Assembly (NCBI GenBank): GCA_019828545.1
Contig: JACVRA010000283.1
Coordinates: 172,755 to 236,754 of the forward strand
Direction of reading: 5' to 3'
Length of the DNA: 64,000 nt
From: Paracamarosporium sp. OC-R06-R3
Taxonomy: Eukaryota > Ascomycota > Dothideomycetes > Pleosporales > Didymosphaeriaceae
In this document: in pieces, positions 1 to 11,719 of the stretch
Numbering within the stretch: the first letter of the stretch is position 1
How the letters are laid out: every line of letters begins with the position of its first letter
The notes under the pieces: generated by a model
The model's input: the letters and a program-made list of their open reading frames with translations, nothing else
What the model was told of the DNA's origin: nothing
Database searches by the model: none
Made by a program: the position numbers and the translations under genes

Positions 1-888
1 TCATACCATCTGACGTACAACCCCAAGGACAGCATTCTTCCGTTGAAGGCTTCTTTGACGTCGGCATTCACGAACAAGCCCAGAGTCGCCATCCTGAGAG
101 AAGAAGGTGTGAACGGCCAAGCCGAAATGGCATTCGCGTTTTCTCAGGCCGGCTTCAGCGCCATCGACGTCCACATGACAGATCTCATCTCGGGCCGCGT
201 CTCGCTCTCCCAATTTACCGGTCTCGCTGCCTGCGGTGGTTTCAGCTACGGAGACGTTCTAGGCGCAGGACAAGGGTGGGCAAAGAGCGTGCTATTGCAC
301 CCTGCCACCCGCGAAGAATTCAAGACCTTCTTCGACCGAAAGGACACCTTCGCCCTCGGCGTCTGCAACGGCTGCCAGTTCCTCTCCAAGCTAAAGGAAG
401 TCATCCCCGGCGCCGAAGCATGGCCATCCTTCGAGAGAAACGCCTCGGAGCAGTACGAAGCGCGCGTCGCAATGGTCGAAGTCCTCGACCAGCCCGCCAC
501 CGCAGGCCAACCACCCAGCGTCTTCCTCCACGGCATGCACGGCTCCAAGCTCCCCATCGTCACCGCCCACGGCGAAGGCCGCGTCCACTTCCCACACGGC
601 GCAACGAGCTCCTCGGGTCCCCAGACGCTCTACAACGAGGGTCTCGTCGCTATGCGCTACGTAGACAACTATGGCAAGGTCACAGAGAAGTACCCGTACA
701 ATCCCAATGGAAGTCCGCAGGGTATTACGGCGGTTAGAAATAAGGATGGGCGTGTGCTGGCGTTGATGCCGCATCCCGAGAGGACGATACTGAAGGATGT
801 GGGTAGTTATATCCCGAGGGAGAACGAGTGGGGTGAGGTTGGCCCGTGGGGACGCATGTTCAGGAGCGCGAGACGGTGGGTTGGGTAG
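1..888 (+). CDS. ADE6: Phosphoribosylformylglycinamidine synthase, C-terminal part (partial gene)
   Basis: This is the last exon of the FGAM synthase gene, cut by the window edge. The frame is open from base 1 to a TAG at 886-888, so about 295 residues of a protein that is normally about 1300 are visible. They form the class I glutamine amidotransferase domain that releases ammonia from glutamine to make FGAM in the fourth step of purine synthesis. Visible motifs are [13 protein letters not shown] at the domain start, [12 protein letters not shown], the nucleophile elbow [10 protein letters not shown] with the catalytic Cys, and the C-terminal MPHPERT with the catalytic His, followed by [16 protein letters not shown] at the end. 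No initiation codon is expected inside the window. The gene converges on the mannosyltransferase gene to its right. Confidence 0.95.
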   Translation, partial: SYHLTYNPKDSILPLKASLTSAFTNKPRVAILREEGVNGQAEMAFAFSQAGFSAIDVHMTDLISGRVSLSQFTGLAACGGFSYGDVLGAGQGWAKSVLLHPATREEFKTFFDRKDTFALGVCNGCQFLSKLKEVIPGAEAWPSFERNASEQYEARVAMVEVLDQPATAGQPPSVFLHGMHGSKLPIVTAHGEGRVHFPHGATSSSGPQTLYNEGLVAMRYVDNYGKVTEKYPYNPNGSPQGITAVRNKDGRVLALMPHPERTILKDVGSYIPRENEWGEVGPWGRMFRSARRWVG

Positions 889-1032
889 GTGTGCGAAGAC
901 GGTTATGTGCATTGGGATGGATTCGGGACGGGATTTTGAATGGGACGGGCACTGGGTGGGCGTTTGGGTTTCTTACTGGATAAACATGCATCCTGTGATC
1001 GATCTTCACCAGTCGATATACTTCATACAGTA

Positions 1033-1038
1033 AATAAA
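1033..1038 (+). terminator. Candidate polyadenylation signal of ADE6
   Basis: An AATAAA hexamer lies about 145 bp after the ADE6 stop codon, inside the 535-bp convergent spacer (889-1423) between ADE6 and the mannosyltransferase gene. Fungal 3' ends are often loosely defined, so this is a suggestion from position and sequence only. The rest of the spacer shows no coding exon on either strand. Confidence 0.4.
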
Positions 1039-1423
1039 AGATATGGCATGCATGTGTGCAAATGGATATGTATTCCTCAACGTGCTTTTGGGTATGTGAG
1101 CATAAGATGAAATATACAAATGTCTGTCTGTATATGCGAGCGAAGCGCAAACCCCCTCTACCATGCATGCTGTGACTCGAAAAAAAAACAAACGCCTCAA
1201 CGCCGCACGCGTGCCCTTTTCGCGCGAATTACCCGCAGCAGCGGGGCCCGCTGTATTACCCCAATTTTTCATTCCAGGACAGGTATCCCCCAACACGTTT
1301 GGTTGTTTGTTAGTGGCAAGCGTACACATATCGTACACAGCGTAAGCGAGCGTCGGCCAGCGACTGTAAAAGATGCGGACACGGCGCGAAAGATAATGAA
1401 TGGCATGCTGGAGGCGGTGGAGC

Positions 1424-2818
1424 TTAGTCCATGCTAGCATGCTTGAACCACACGGCGCGGCAATCCTGCGAGTTGAGCCAGTCTTCGCCGTCGGTGAAGC
1501 GGCCGGTTTCGCAGCCGGAGCACTTGCCGTTGTTGGGGCAGTTGAAGAAGGGGATGTGTTGGTAGCCGATGTCGCGGAACCTGGGGTCTTGTTAGCGGAT
1601 GCGGTCGGGATTTCATGTTGATCGTGTGAGACTCGTCCTTCGCTCACGGAGCAACGGGCCGTGCGCAGGGTGTGAGGTCGAGGGTAGTACTATGCGAAAT
1701 GGAGGGACGTACCAATGCACCTTGCTCTTGTCCTCGAACAAGCCGACCGCCACGCTATGCACGGGCGCGTCGCCCCATCGCTCGTAGAAGAAGCCGCCCG
1801 CCTTGTCGAGGTGCTCAAAGTACTGCGTGTAAGCTTTGCTGCGCCACAAGCTTAAATCTGCGATCTCGAAGTTGGACCAGAAGTGGCAGGTCGAGTATCC
1901 GCTCGTGATCTTGTTGTGGCCCTTCTCCTTCTCCTCTTCCAGGAACCCCCTCGCGTTGTTCTTGGCCTCGTACTCGGGGTGGTCGGCAAGGAATTTGAGC
2001 GTCTCTGGCCAGAGAGTCGCCACGCTGTCGGGAGAATCGAGGAGGGTAAGCGTGAAGCCGTACGTCTTGTTGTGGTCTTGCATGTAGCGGAAGACGTCGT
2101 AGTCGACGCCGCAGAAGAAGTGCACTTTGGGCTCGACGCGCCAGTAGTACTGCATATCGGCGAGGGCTTCGTGCTGGTAGAAGACGCCGCTGTTCCAGCG
2201 GCACATCTGGTGGTATGAGTCCATGGCGGAGTACTGGACGCCCTTTTCTTCGAGGAGCTTCTTGGATTCGGCGTAGAGGTCTTGGTTGATCCAGGAGGGT
2301 ATGTTCCAGTGCTCGGCGGGGATGGTGTGGTACGAGGTCTTGGCCTTTGTAGCGGCGCTCGTCTTCTTCTTGAACTCCTCGCTGAAGGGCACATCGTTGA
2401 AGAAGGTCCACGGGTAGTTGAACTTGTGGTTCCAGGTGCGCTCCAGATCGTGCATGCTCTGCAGCATGTCGTCGAGCTCCTCATTGCGCACCAGGCTCAG
2501 CAGGGTGGCGTTTATGCGCGCGCTGTTGGCATTGTTGGGGTCGTAGTTTTTGCCATCGACTCGGTGGAGGGGCTCAGGGGGTTCGCCGGAAGCTACATCA
2601 GCGTGTCAGCCTGGCCGCCGCTTCCCTGTGGTTCCGCGTCAATACTCACGATCTAGCTGCGGGTCGTGGTCCCAGCCTTGAGGTCTGGTCCCAGGCTTTA
2701 TGGCGGTGGTAGGCAGCTTGATCTCTGTTGGCTCGCTTCGGTACAGGGTGACGAGAACGAAGAGGAAGACGAGGAATGTGGCGCCCCCTAGGATGCGCAT
2801 GGCCTTTGGGATCGCCAT
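1424..2818 (-). CDS. KRE2/MNT1-family alpha-1,2-mannosyltransferase
   Basis: Three exons read 2818-2650, 2592-1713 and 1580-1424, giving 401 residues; both introns have GT/AG ends and phases agree. The protein is a type II Golgi membrane enzyme: a short basic start, then a hydrophobic anchor at about residues 8-26 (ILGGATFLVFLFVLVTLY), a stem and a GT15 catalytic domain. Visible family motifs are LVRNEELDDM, the DYD metal site in HFFCGVDYDVFRYM, CHFWSNFEIADL with the conserved Glu, FFYERWGDAPVHS, and the end VHWFRDIGYQH...NCSGCETG-like Cys-rich tail. The enzyme adds mannose from GDP-mannose to O- and N-linked glycans of cell-wall proteins. The length is normal for the family. The join of exons 2 and 3 restores HWFRDIGYQH exactly, which supports the intron. 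Confidence 0.93.
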
Positions 2819-3098
2819 GGTTGCGCGAGGTGGATGGAGTGACGGTCGCTGGACTGTACGTGAATGTGGAAACGGCCACAGCCACGACGGCTAGTAGGCT
2901 CTAGTGCGGGATTAGGGTGCCGTTACGCGCACACGACCTCCTCCTGTTGCTTGACGTCGGGCGTGCCAAGATGAGGCAAGGTGCAGGTGCTAGGCCGAAC
3001 CCGGCAAATGCCTTCGCCTTGCTGTAACCGAAATAACGCGTCAGATTGCGCGTTGCGGGCAAACTGAAACCACATGTGAAGAGATAGACAAGGTCCAG

Positions 3099-5784
3099 AT
3101 GGCCCAGAACGCGAAGATAGCAGCCCTCACCGACGAGCTGATCCATTCCATTCTCAAATTCGACCCGGACGCCAACAGGCAGGCATACAGGCACGCAAAG
3201 GACATCGCCAAGAACCGTCTACGCGCGCATCAGTATGCTCGCACCAACCAGTTCGATGTCCAGGCCAGCTTCGTCGGCCTGGATGAGAAGTTCCGCGTCC
3301 TCAACCGTGACGACCTGGCCGATGCACTCGACCAGCGTGTGAGCGAGATCAACAAGCGAGGCGGCAAATGGATCCCCGAGTACCTGTCACTCTTGCTCCA
3401 GCTCTCAGATCAACCAACGGAGAATTCGCGGGTCGAGGCGCTGGAGTTGCTTAGACCGCCTACGCCGCCCCCTGAGCTGACCTGGAAGGAGATTCTGGAA
3501 GATGACCCGTACAGCGACGAGGAGATCTGGAAGGACATCGACTACGCCGCTGGCTCGTCAGACGATGACATCTTGGCACCTAAGAAAGAACGTCCCAGGC
3601 CATCTCCGCCGACAAGTGTAGAAGAAGACGATACGTACGATCCTGAAGGATGCATTGTCGCTATAGATTCGACTGCCGTCAAAGAGATACAGGAGGCACA
3701 ATTCTGGAAGCTCGAAGCAGCAACAGAAGATGAGAAAGTTAACATCACAGAACTTCAAGCGGTGAGAGAAACGCTGTTCATGCTTGCTGGTCTGCAGACC
3801 TCGCTATTCCATGCAGACAGACGAGTAGGACCTGAGTACGAGCTCAACCACGCCATTACAAAGACCGCAAACCATCTACTTGGTGAGCTGGGTGATATAG
3901 GCCGTAAAATCTATCAGATGCGACAGTGGATAAAACGACCTTCATCATTGCCGCTCGTGCAGACCTTCGAGGCCGCTGTGTCAAGACGGCTGCTGGAATA
4001 TGATCAATCGCTGGCCCTACTTCAGCGGCAGTACCTGGTACCTGAGAAGCCTACAGCCGTAAGTTTGTTGGAGGTTCACGACAAAGTGAGGTCCATGTCT
4101 CGGCCTATACTACGCTTAGCCCAGCTAGTCACAGAAATCGAACCTCAGCTGCTTGTTAATCCGTTCGTCCATCTCGAAATATTATTCGACCAGATCAACC
4201 TTGCACAGATGACGCTCGAGAAAGATGTATTCGACTTCCTGTGCCATATCTTTTTCGAGTGCCTGCAGACCTATTTGAAGCCAATGCGTAGATGGATGGA
4301 AGGTGGTGAGCTCGGCCTAAACGATGAGACATTCTTCGTATTCGAAAACGACTCTGGTAGTGAAGCTTCGTCGTTGTGGCACGACAGGTTTGTGCTTCGC
4401 CGTGGACAGGAGAACAAGTTGCGTTCACCCGCTTTCCTTGAGCCTGCGGCGCAGAAGATCTTCAATACCGGTAAAAGTGTAGTCTTCCTCAAGGAATTGG
4501 GAATCCATACGTCACATCTGTCGACTACCGTTAAAGAGCCTCGTCTGGACCACGGCACGGTCTGTGGTACCTCTGATGATGTACCCCTCCCACCTTTCTC
4601 GGAATTGTTTCAAGCTGCATTCCAGACATGGATAAGCAGCAAATACTCTTTCGCCTCCCATGTGCTGCGAGAACATCTCTTCAACGACTGTGGCCTCGTC
4701 CAGATTCTCGAGAATTTTCGCACCATATATCTAAGCGCCAATGGCTCCGTCTTTCAAGACTTTGCCAACGCTATCTTCGAGCGTATGGATCTCGGGCAAC
4801 ACGCTTGGAACGACCGTTTTCTCCTCACCGAGCTCGCTCGAGGCATCCTCGCCACATCATTGCCAAAATCCCAATCCGAGCGCATTCTGGTCCGCTCGGT
4901 GCGCAAAAGCTCGAAACTACCCTCTCACTCTATCAAAGCGCTTGCTCACATATCTCTCGACTACGCTGTAAGTACTCTCTATTTATTCGTCATAGGGAGA
5001 GAGGGTCGATACTGATACAAGACAGCTACCCTGGCCCATAATGAACATCATCCAGCGCTCATCAATACCTATCTATCAGCAACTCTCCACCTTTCTACTC
5101 CAAACGTATCGTGCGAAGTATCTTCTTCAGCGCATCTCGCCACAGAGTATTGGTCAACTCAAAGACGGCCGTCTGCGCCAGCTAAGCTACAAGCTTCGCC
5201 AACGGTTAATCTGGTTTTCCGACGCGCTGCGCTCGTACCTCACCGAAACCGTCATTGATGCCTCCTTTGTAGATATGAAGGCTGCGATGAGCAAAGCAGA
5301 AGATATAGATGAGATGTCAGCTATTCATATCAAGTATGTTGCTAGGCTACAGGATCAAGCGTTGCTGTCCGATAACTTGAAGCCTATTCATAGGGCTCTC
5401 GTATCGCTGCTAGACCTTGCGGTGCTATTCTCGCAAGGGCATTCCCACAACGAAGGAATGAGGGGGGAAACAACGCATGCAAAATCCACGCGCAAAAGTA
5501 AAGCTGAGAGCAAGACTGTTCGGCGCAAGTCCTCGATGCCTGACCACAATATCGAAGAGGATGAATCTGATAACAGCGATGTCGAGGATGATGATAATAA
5601 CGCTGAATCAAGGCCGCCTGCTGCAGCTGGATCTACAGAGGGGCTAGAAGATGTCGAAAAGGAGTTCGAACGGTTGCTGCCTTTCGTGTCAGCGGGGCTG
5701 AGGAGTGTAGGGCGGGTGGGAGCGGAGCCCGTGTGGGAGATGCTTGCGGATCGACTTGAATGGGAGGGGAAAGGGGGTAGATAA
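3099..5784 (+). CDS. Gamma-tubulin complex component, GCP5/Mod21 type
   Basis: Two exons, 3099-4967 and 5026-5784, give 875 residues with an in-phase 58-bp intron. The N-terminal 100 residues resemble the GCP5/Mod21 N-terminal domain. The middle holds the Spc97/Spc98 core, including LLVNPFVHLEILFDQINLA and the hallmark PMRRWMEGGELGLNDETFFVF. The intron join restores DYALPWPIMNIIQ, the conserved VPWPLNIII-type motif of the gamma-tubulin-binding C-terminal half. These proteins build the gamma-tubulin ring complex that nucleates microtubules; GCP5 is a non-core subunit in fungi. Near residues 780-840 there is a charged Lys/Glu/Asp-rich insert with SRPPAAAGSTEG before the final helices. GCP4 or GCP6 remain less likely alternatives. 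It diverges from the mannosyltransferase gene across a 280-bp shared promoter. Confidence 0.85.
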
Positions 5785-6351
5785 GTTTTATAGGCGACGA
5801 ATAGGATGTATCTATCCGCAAGAATGACATCTTCTCGTACGCATGGCAATCTGCTCTGTCAGGCCATCGTGGGCTTACGTAACGTAGAGGTTGTTAGCGC
5901 CAACGGTCGCTGACATTGAGGTTGGCAGGGGTTGGCGAGGGGCAAGACTTATGTGTCCGCGAAAGTTGCAGGCTACCGGTACCCATTCAGCCCTACCACC
6001 CCTCTACCCCCAGCGGCCGTCCGACGAGATCGATAAAAACTGCATAGACGTCGGAATGCTCTCGTGCTACGCCACTCGGAGTGCCTCCATCTAGCTGTGA
6101 TTCGAGCACGCCAGGACCCGCGCCGTTCCGCTGCCACACCTGGCCAATGCATCCACTCTGGCGGCATCCAAACGGACACAACGATATCGATAGAGTGCGT
6201 TTCGGTAGGCTAGCGGCCGTATCCGCTGCAGCTACTTACCTGAGGGTTACACGGTGACCTGGATTGTGGGGGCCCTTCCTACGACCTGTGGCGTAGCAGA
6301 CGTACGAAGGTCGATCATTGGGCTGCTGGGACAGGCCAGCCTCGCACCACT
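5785..6351. other. Intergenic spacer, promoter side of the Zn2Cys6 gene
   Basis: This 567-bp stretch has only short overlapping frames and no recognisable exon. It should hold the 3' end of the GCP gene and the promoter of the regulator that starts at 6352. No repeat or RNA gene is visible. Confidence 0.5.
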
Positions 6352-8321
6352 ATGGGCTTCTCCGGTAAGCCCAGTAAAGGGTGTTTGCCTTGTCGACAGA
6401 AAAGAACAAAGTAAGCAGAACAGCCTCGTTCGTTCGTTCGTTCGCTCAAACCCTCGCTCGGTGTCTCCACATCCCAATCGGGAAATTGTTTCGCAGAAGA
6501 GCGTCCCTAGCCACAGCCGTGCACTAACCACCGGCCAATTCAGATGCGACTTAGCCCTCCCGTCATGCACGCAATGCGTGCGCAAGAACAGGATGTGCTT
6601 CGGATACCGGAACGAACAAGACATGGTGTTCCGGAACGAAACCGGATTGGTCATTCGCAAGGTCAAGCGCAAGAATACCGACGATGATTCGCCTTCGGCT
6701 GCTGATGAAGATGCGTTTGCCATGCTGGATCCAGGTGCCCTGGTTCAGCATCCAAGTCGGAGAGCGACGCTGCAGGATGAGGCCATGATGCATTGGTTGG
6801 CTAACTTCAATGAGCGCTTCTTCTCGAGTGGTCCGGATCTGGAGGCCGGCTTTGAGTATATCCTGCCCGTCTATCAGAGTGATCTTGCAAGAGGGGGACC
6901 GACGGTGGAGATCATCCATGCGTGTGAGTTACTGTGCCCTTGGGATGGCGCCTTGTATGCTAATCACATGCTAGGTGGGCTTGCCGCTTTAGCGAACTCG
7001 AAAAATGCACCAGATCTATTGCGTGCCGCCAGGGTCAAGCAAGTGAAGGTGTTGCGGCAATTGTAAGCAAGTTTGTGGCATACCGCGATTGGCTTCGCTG
7101 ATTCGGGCTTTCGTCAGGAATGAACAGCTTCAGGATCCTGAACAGACGCTCTCCGATTCTTCTCTTGTTACATGTCTATTGCTATCTTCTTTTGAAGTAA
7201 GTTCATAGTGCCGCAATGCTCCTTCTAGCTAAAACCGGGCACAGAACATAATATGCGAAGGATCTACGTCCATGGCCGCTTCGCTGACGCATCTGAACGG
7301 CGCAGCAACCCTCATGAAACTTCGAGGACGCTCGCAGTTTTCGACTCTCGTCGGCCATGGAATGTTCGTACGCCTGCGGGGCTCCATCGTATGTAAATCC
7401 CAGCGATGCAACAGTCACATAATCCATACTAACGAGTACTAGCTCGCTATCTCCCTCATGACAAGTGAGCCGCTCCCCGAATACTTTGTCCAGCACTTAG
7501 AAGAAGAAAACTTATCGGCGAACGACTTCGAGGCCATCTTCTACACTCTGTTAAACCGCGCCTGCAATCTTCGCGCGCAACACAAGCGCGCCGGCTTCGT
7601 TTCCGAGCTGATGGTTAACGAGACAAAGTCTGTATTAGAAGGCTTTGACGCCTTAGAACCACTATTCCCTGCATGGGTATTACCGCCCAGATATAGGAAT
7701 CGTAGACACGGAAGAGGCATTTCACCCGACCCAGTGATGCAGGAAGCAGACAAAGCCCACCGCTTCATCTGGGTCGCCATGTCCTGGCTGATTGCACAAG
7801 CAGGCCGTATCCTCATATACGAGATCGAAATCGTATACTACCGCACGCAACAGGCAATATCGCCATCCCCTGACTCGGAAAACGCCGTCCAAAGCGCCAT
7901 GGCCGCGCAAACAAACGTCAGTCAAGTCGTCAAAGACGCAGTCGAGTACTATTACCAGAACTTGGAACTATCTCAAGCCTCGACCCGAGGCGTCGGCGCA
8001 CACATGCTCATGATGCCTTTATCCATACTGCTCAGCGCAAGTACAACGACTGGGGAAACACTGATGTGGATAGCAAAAATGGCAAGCAAGATCGCGGACC
8101 GTTTTGCGCTCAAGCAAGCGAGGATAGTAGCGGATTTCTTGACGAAAGGGTCGCAGGTCGGGACGACGTTTGCGTTGTCGCCGGTGAAGGAGCCGCTCAG
8201 CGGGTCGAGCGCGAGTCTCAGCAGTACGGGAACACCTGAGGGGAGCTGGAGTGCATCCGTGACGCCCAGTCCAAGTCGTGGGTCAAGTCCGAAGAGTGAC
8301 TTTAAAATCTTGATATCCTAG
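6352..8321 (+). CDS. Zn(II)2Cys6 transcription factor with fungal-specific domain
   Basis: Six exons (6352-6410, 6544-6923, 6975-7062, 7118-7196, 7245-7388, 7443-8321) give 542 residues; all phases close. The first intron splits the zinc cluster. Once it is removed, the N-terminus carries Cys11, 14, 21, 28, 31 and 38 with spacing C-x2-C-x6-C-x6-C-x2-C-x6-C, the DNA-binding binuclear cluster. The rest matches the fungal_trans_2 type of regulatory domain: GLAALANSKNAPDLLRAARVK, EQTLSDSSLVTCLLLSSFE, HLNGAATLMKLRGRSQF and LAISLMTSEPLPEYF. The second intron (51 bp, branch GCTAATC) is a multiple of three, so a simple frame reading misses it. The C-terminal 50 residues are Ser/Thr/Pro rich. The target genes are unknown. 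The first intron contains a TTCG tetranucleotide run. Confidence 0.9.
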
Positions 8322-8894
8322 AGCAAGCAAGCCATGGTGTAGATGGGTGACATAAATGTTGGAACAGCGCTAAGAGTCATTCGGAAACAGGAATAGCAAA
8401 AACATCGATAAGGCATACTAATCCTGATTGATCTTTCCTTGCTTTGCTAACCCGCCCGGTGCAGATCACCACTCAGAAGCGTAAAGCCATCGATATTTGG
8501 TCATCTTTCCATCGTTTTTCCTAATCCAGTCTAGCACACCTTAAACCCTTCTCTCTCTACCCATTAATCTCATCGCTCTACAAAAAGGTTCTACCCACGC
8601 TATCGCCCAAACAACGAAACAGCCACACGCCGACCTCAAAATGAATGTGCCCAACACATAATCAGCCTACCTACCCCGCATCAATCGCTTCCAAAACACC
8701 AGCATCCTTGAATCCTTTTCGCCCAAAGGGGTACACGAGCCTAGTGAGTGGGCCTTCTACATGCAACCGACGCCACCATTGCACACGCTATGAGTAGCAC
8801 CTATCATATCGACGACATGCTGTGTCCCAGCGGGGATTACAGAGAAAAGATATCTGGGGCAGAGTGAAATGGATTTCACACCCCACGGGCTTAC
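8322..8894. other. Intergenic spacer with no recognised gene
   Basis: No exon, RNA gene or repeat could be recognised here on either strand. It lies between the end of the Zn2Cys6 gene and an NB-ARC relic, and may contain further decayed sequence of that relic that no longer reads as protein. Confidence 0.4.
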
Positions 8895-9083
8895 TCAGGA
8901 TATGCACGTATCAGACAGCTCGAGCATGTCACCACGTGTCAGAGACGCCGCCATCTCCATCGTGTGCGTGTTATATACCGTCGCCCCTTCCTCGCTCTCG
9001 AGGATGTAGTCGATGATGTCGTTCGACTCCAAGGTCCTAGATAAAATGTCCGGATCATCGGCATTGTCGACAATCAGCAGCCA
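8895..9083 (-). pseudogene. Relic of an NB-ARC (STAND/NLR) ATPase domain
   Basis: Read on the minus strand from 9083 to a TGA at 8895-8897, one frame gives 62 residues beginning WLLIVDNADDPDIL and continuing through NDIIDYILESEEGATVYNTHT to SLTRGDMLELSD. This is the Walker B/kinase-2 region and following strand of the NB-ARC domain in fungal NLR-like proteins of the NB-ARC/TPR kind. The P-loop upstream and the winged-helix and TPR repeats downstream are absent. The expected Thr-Arg (TTRT) after the second strand reads NTHT. No start codon or plausible splice sites frame it. I therefore call it a broken remnant. It lies just downstream, on the same strand, of a gene with a STAND-type N-terminal domain. 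Confidence 0.75.
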
Positions 9084-9352
9084 TGTTCGTGAGCAACATA
9101 GAGACCGCTTTCATTCAAGACTATCTTAAGGGAACAGTATGCCCCATAATACAATAGAATGTTTGATAAGCATTGGAATAACAAAAGAGACTCGCTGAAG
9201 AGCTTGAGGGTGGAATAAATGAAATTCCAAACAAAGGTCTCAGAAAAGAGAGTTGCCACGAGATATGAATAAGTAAAAGGAAAGTATTCACCGGATGCTC
9301 CTTTTAAGCTCGGCTTCCTCCTAGCCTAACATAGTGGCTCTTAGAGTGCCAC

Positions 9353-10072
9353 TTATCCCCACAACCACCCTATAGCGTATCCGAGTAATCCGCCTCCAAC
9401 AGCACCGCCAACAAGCCCAACAATCCCACCAACAACTCCGCCTACACCTCCTCCAGTGACGGTGCCTACAACTCCTCCAGTGACGGCGCCGACTACTGCG
9501 CCTTTTTTCGCGCTATCTTCTTTTCGCTTCGACTTGCGACTACCGATGTCAGCTATGCATCAAGCTATCAGCATTCTTTAAAATGTCAGGTTAACCCACT
9601 AGCAGAGGCTTTGGTGTATCCCCGAAAGGCTTTCCATTCCGTCCCTAAGTTGCTGTAGCTTCTTCTCTGTGGTCACCCGAGACCAGGCCCAATGAAGCCT
9701 TGCTTTGCAGTTCTTCATGACTGCCCCAATTTTCACCGTGAGACGTTCGAAGGCCATCTTCTTCAACTTCTTCCGGGACCAAGTACATCCTATCAAGGGG
9801 GCGATCTTGGCATAGAAGTTTCTTATGATATTTTTCATTAATCGAACAATTTGGTGAATTTGGTGAATTTGTTTATTGGAAGGATACATGGTCCCGATAT
9901 CATCGAGCAACATTTCGAGGACTCCTTTCTTCTGGTGAAGTATCGTGGAGAGTTCGATTGCAGATTTCGGGGCTGTTTTGCATTCCATAATGAACCCGTA
10001 TATGCTACCAGCAGCTCTAATCACCGCCTCACAGGCAGCGATGACCCCCAGTAGTTCTGCACCGACAATCAT
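9353..10072 (-). CDS. HeLo-like (fungal STAND N-terminal type) protein with C-terminal glycine zipper
   Basis: Two exons, 10072-9600 and 9539-9353, give 219 residues. The 60-bp intron ends in CTGACATCGGTAG, with a good branch point, and restores the frame. Residues 1-60 (starting MIVGAELLGVIAACEAVIRAAG and including ELSTILHQKKGVLEMLLDD) resemble the HeLo-like N-terminal domain of fungal STAND proteins, which in known cases drives membrane-targeted cell death. A basic middle follows. After a Lys/Arg-rich patch (YRKSKRKEDSAKK, about 158-170) the last 49 residues are almost only Gly, Val, Ala, Leu and Ile with repeated GxxxG spacing, ending LLGYAIGWLWG. That is a glycine zipper able to pack in membranes. 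No ATPase domain is present. The function as a cell-death or toxin-like effector is inference. The donor GTGGGT is weak, so the join needs RNA support. Confidence 0.65.
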
Positions 10073-11719
10073 GTTTCTGGAGTGGCAAAAAGATGAGAGA
10101 AATGCAATGAGGGATCGAGAATCCAGTGTGATAACACTCGAGTGAAAGTGAGAAGGCTGAAGGAAAAGATGGGGTATTAGACAGGATTGATGCCTCAGAC
10201 TGTACTCAATGCAACGGTTGCGAAGGATATGCATCTCAATGTTGCGTATGTAATCATTCATAATTGGTTACCTTGATATGCAGGACACGCATCGAGAGGA
10301 GGCAGATGACCAGAGTTGTGTGCAAGGCTGAATCCGGACACACCACTCAGAAAGTAACACGGGAAACATGTTCAAAGTCTATCGCTGCTAGAGCGATGAT
10401 CATCCAATGATGTTGCGAAACCCCAAGCTGCTTCACCGGTTTGCCTATGCTATATTGGCACCTCGTCTATCGGATGCTGATCTTGGTCTCTTAGAGGTCT
10501 CTTGAAGGTCTCCGCCTTCTTCGTACGGGCTAAAAAGGCAGCGAGCTCAGACATACAAGGCACTTCCAATGCTTTGTGTGATCATCCTAACGGTAATAGA
10601 TATGAAAATGAGCGTAGAGGGAGATGAATTGTCATACGTGTATCAAAGCTACCTCTATAGCCTACGAACGATCTAAAGATATCAAAACAACTAACGGTGA
10701 AGGCAATTCGTAACTTCAACATAATGTAGGGACAAGTGACGCTCCGAAGTTGAGCCTTTTCAAAAACGCCCGCAAGGTTGACTTAATCCGCTTAGAATCT
10801 GAAAGCCTCAAGCCTTAAAGCACGGGCAACATATAAATGAACGGTGGATCAATAGGCACTGGGTCTCAGAAGAGCTTAGTGCAAGAACTGGAGTATAACA
10901 GCGTAAATGGTTGATAGGGCGACAGTAACCTTGATCCGTTGCTTGGAAGCGGCTCCTGTCTCGGTTGTGTACGCCAGAAACCGATTCCAGTGGTTTTCGT
11001 TACCCAAATCTTTCGCTAAGCTCGCGAGATACCATAAAGACAGACAAGACGAGAGAGTGGGTGCGGGGGTGGCGGGGTTATCTAATGTTATGTCACGTGA
11101 GTATGAGTTAAGTAATTTTGAGCATATGTGACTGAGATGCTGGTGAGATTAGACTGGTGTTAGGGGCAGTTGAAGAACGATATGAATGTTTACTCAAGTT
11201 GAACACGTGACCTGGGATATGGAGTCTACGCAGGTTCGTCATACATTGCGTCTAGCATAATGGATGGTTGATTTGCACAGTCGTCATTTGAGTGCATCTC
11301 ACCTAAAAGCCATTGATCTTTTCTATGGTATTTGTGTAGGTATGTGTAAATAAATAAGTTCAGCTTTGTAGATTTCGTTTGTTGGAGCTACGTGTAGTTC
11401 GCCAGTTATACATGCATATATACAGACAACACAACCTATCACGTACCCGCAGCTCCAGCACAATAAAACCACACAGACCAATGCCAATCCCAGGTCGCAA
11501 CAACACTTGTTAACCCATCATACATTCTATAACGACCCATCTTTAGGCATTATATAAGCGGGTGTCCGAACCCTCCCTATTAAACAAGACGTTTGATCCT
11601 CGCTCACCCATGCATGCGCGCACGCTATCTATCCCAGTCCATCCAAGCCCAAGCAATACACATAGAAAACGCCGTAATATGCACATGGAAATGCGATCGT
11701 ACTGTACTGTACGGTATCA
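10073..11719. other. Long intergenic spacer, 1.6 kb
   Basis: This is fairly AT-rich sequence between the start of the HeLo-like gene and the end of the S41 protease gene. Only short frames occur, and none resembles a known family. One 34-codon minus-strand frame begins near 10554 (MSELAAFLARTKKAETF) but has no supported exon partner. No tRNA or repeat array was seen. Confidence 0.4.

Noticed and set aside
8895..10072. One single NLR gene joining the HeLo-like domain to the NB-ARC fragment
   Set aside because: The HeLo-like gene has its own stop after the glycine zipper, no in-phase splice route leads to the NB-ARC frame, and the P-loop is missing.
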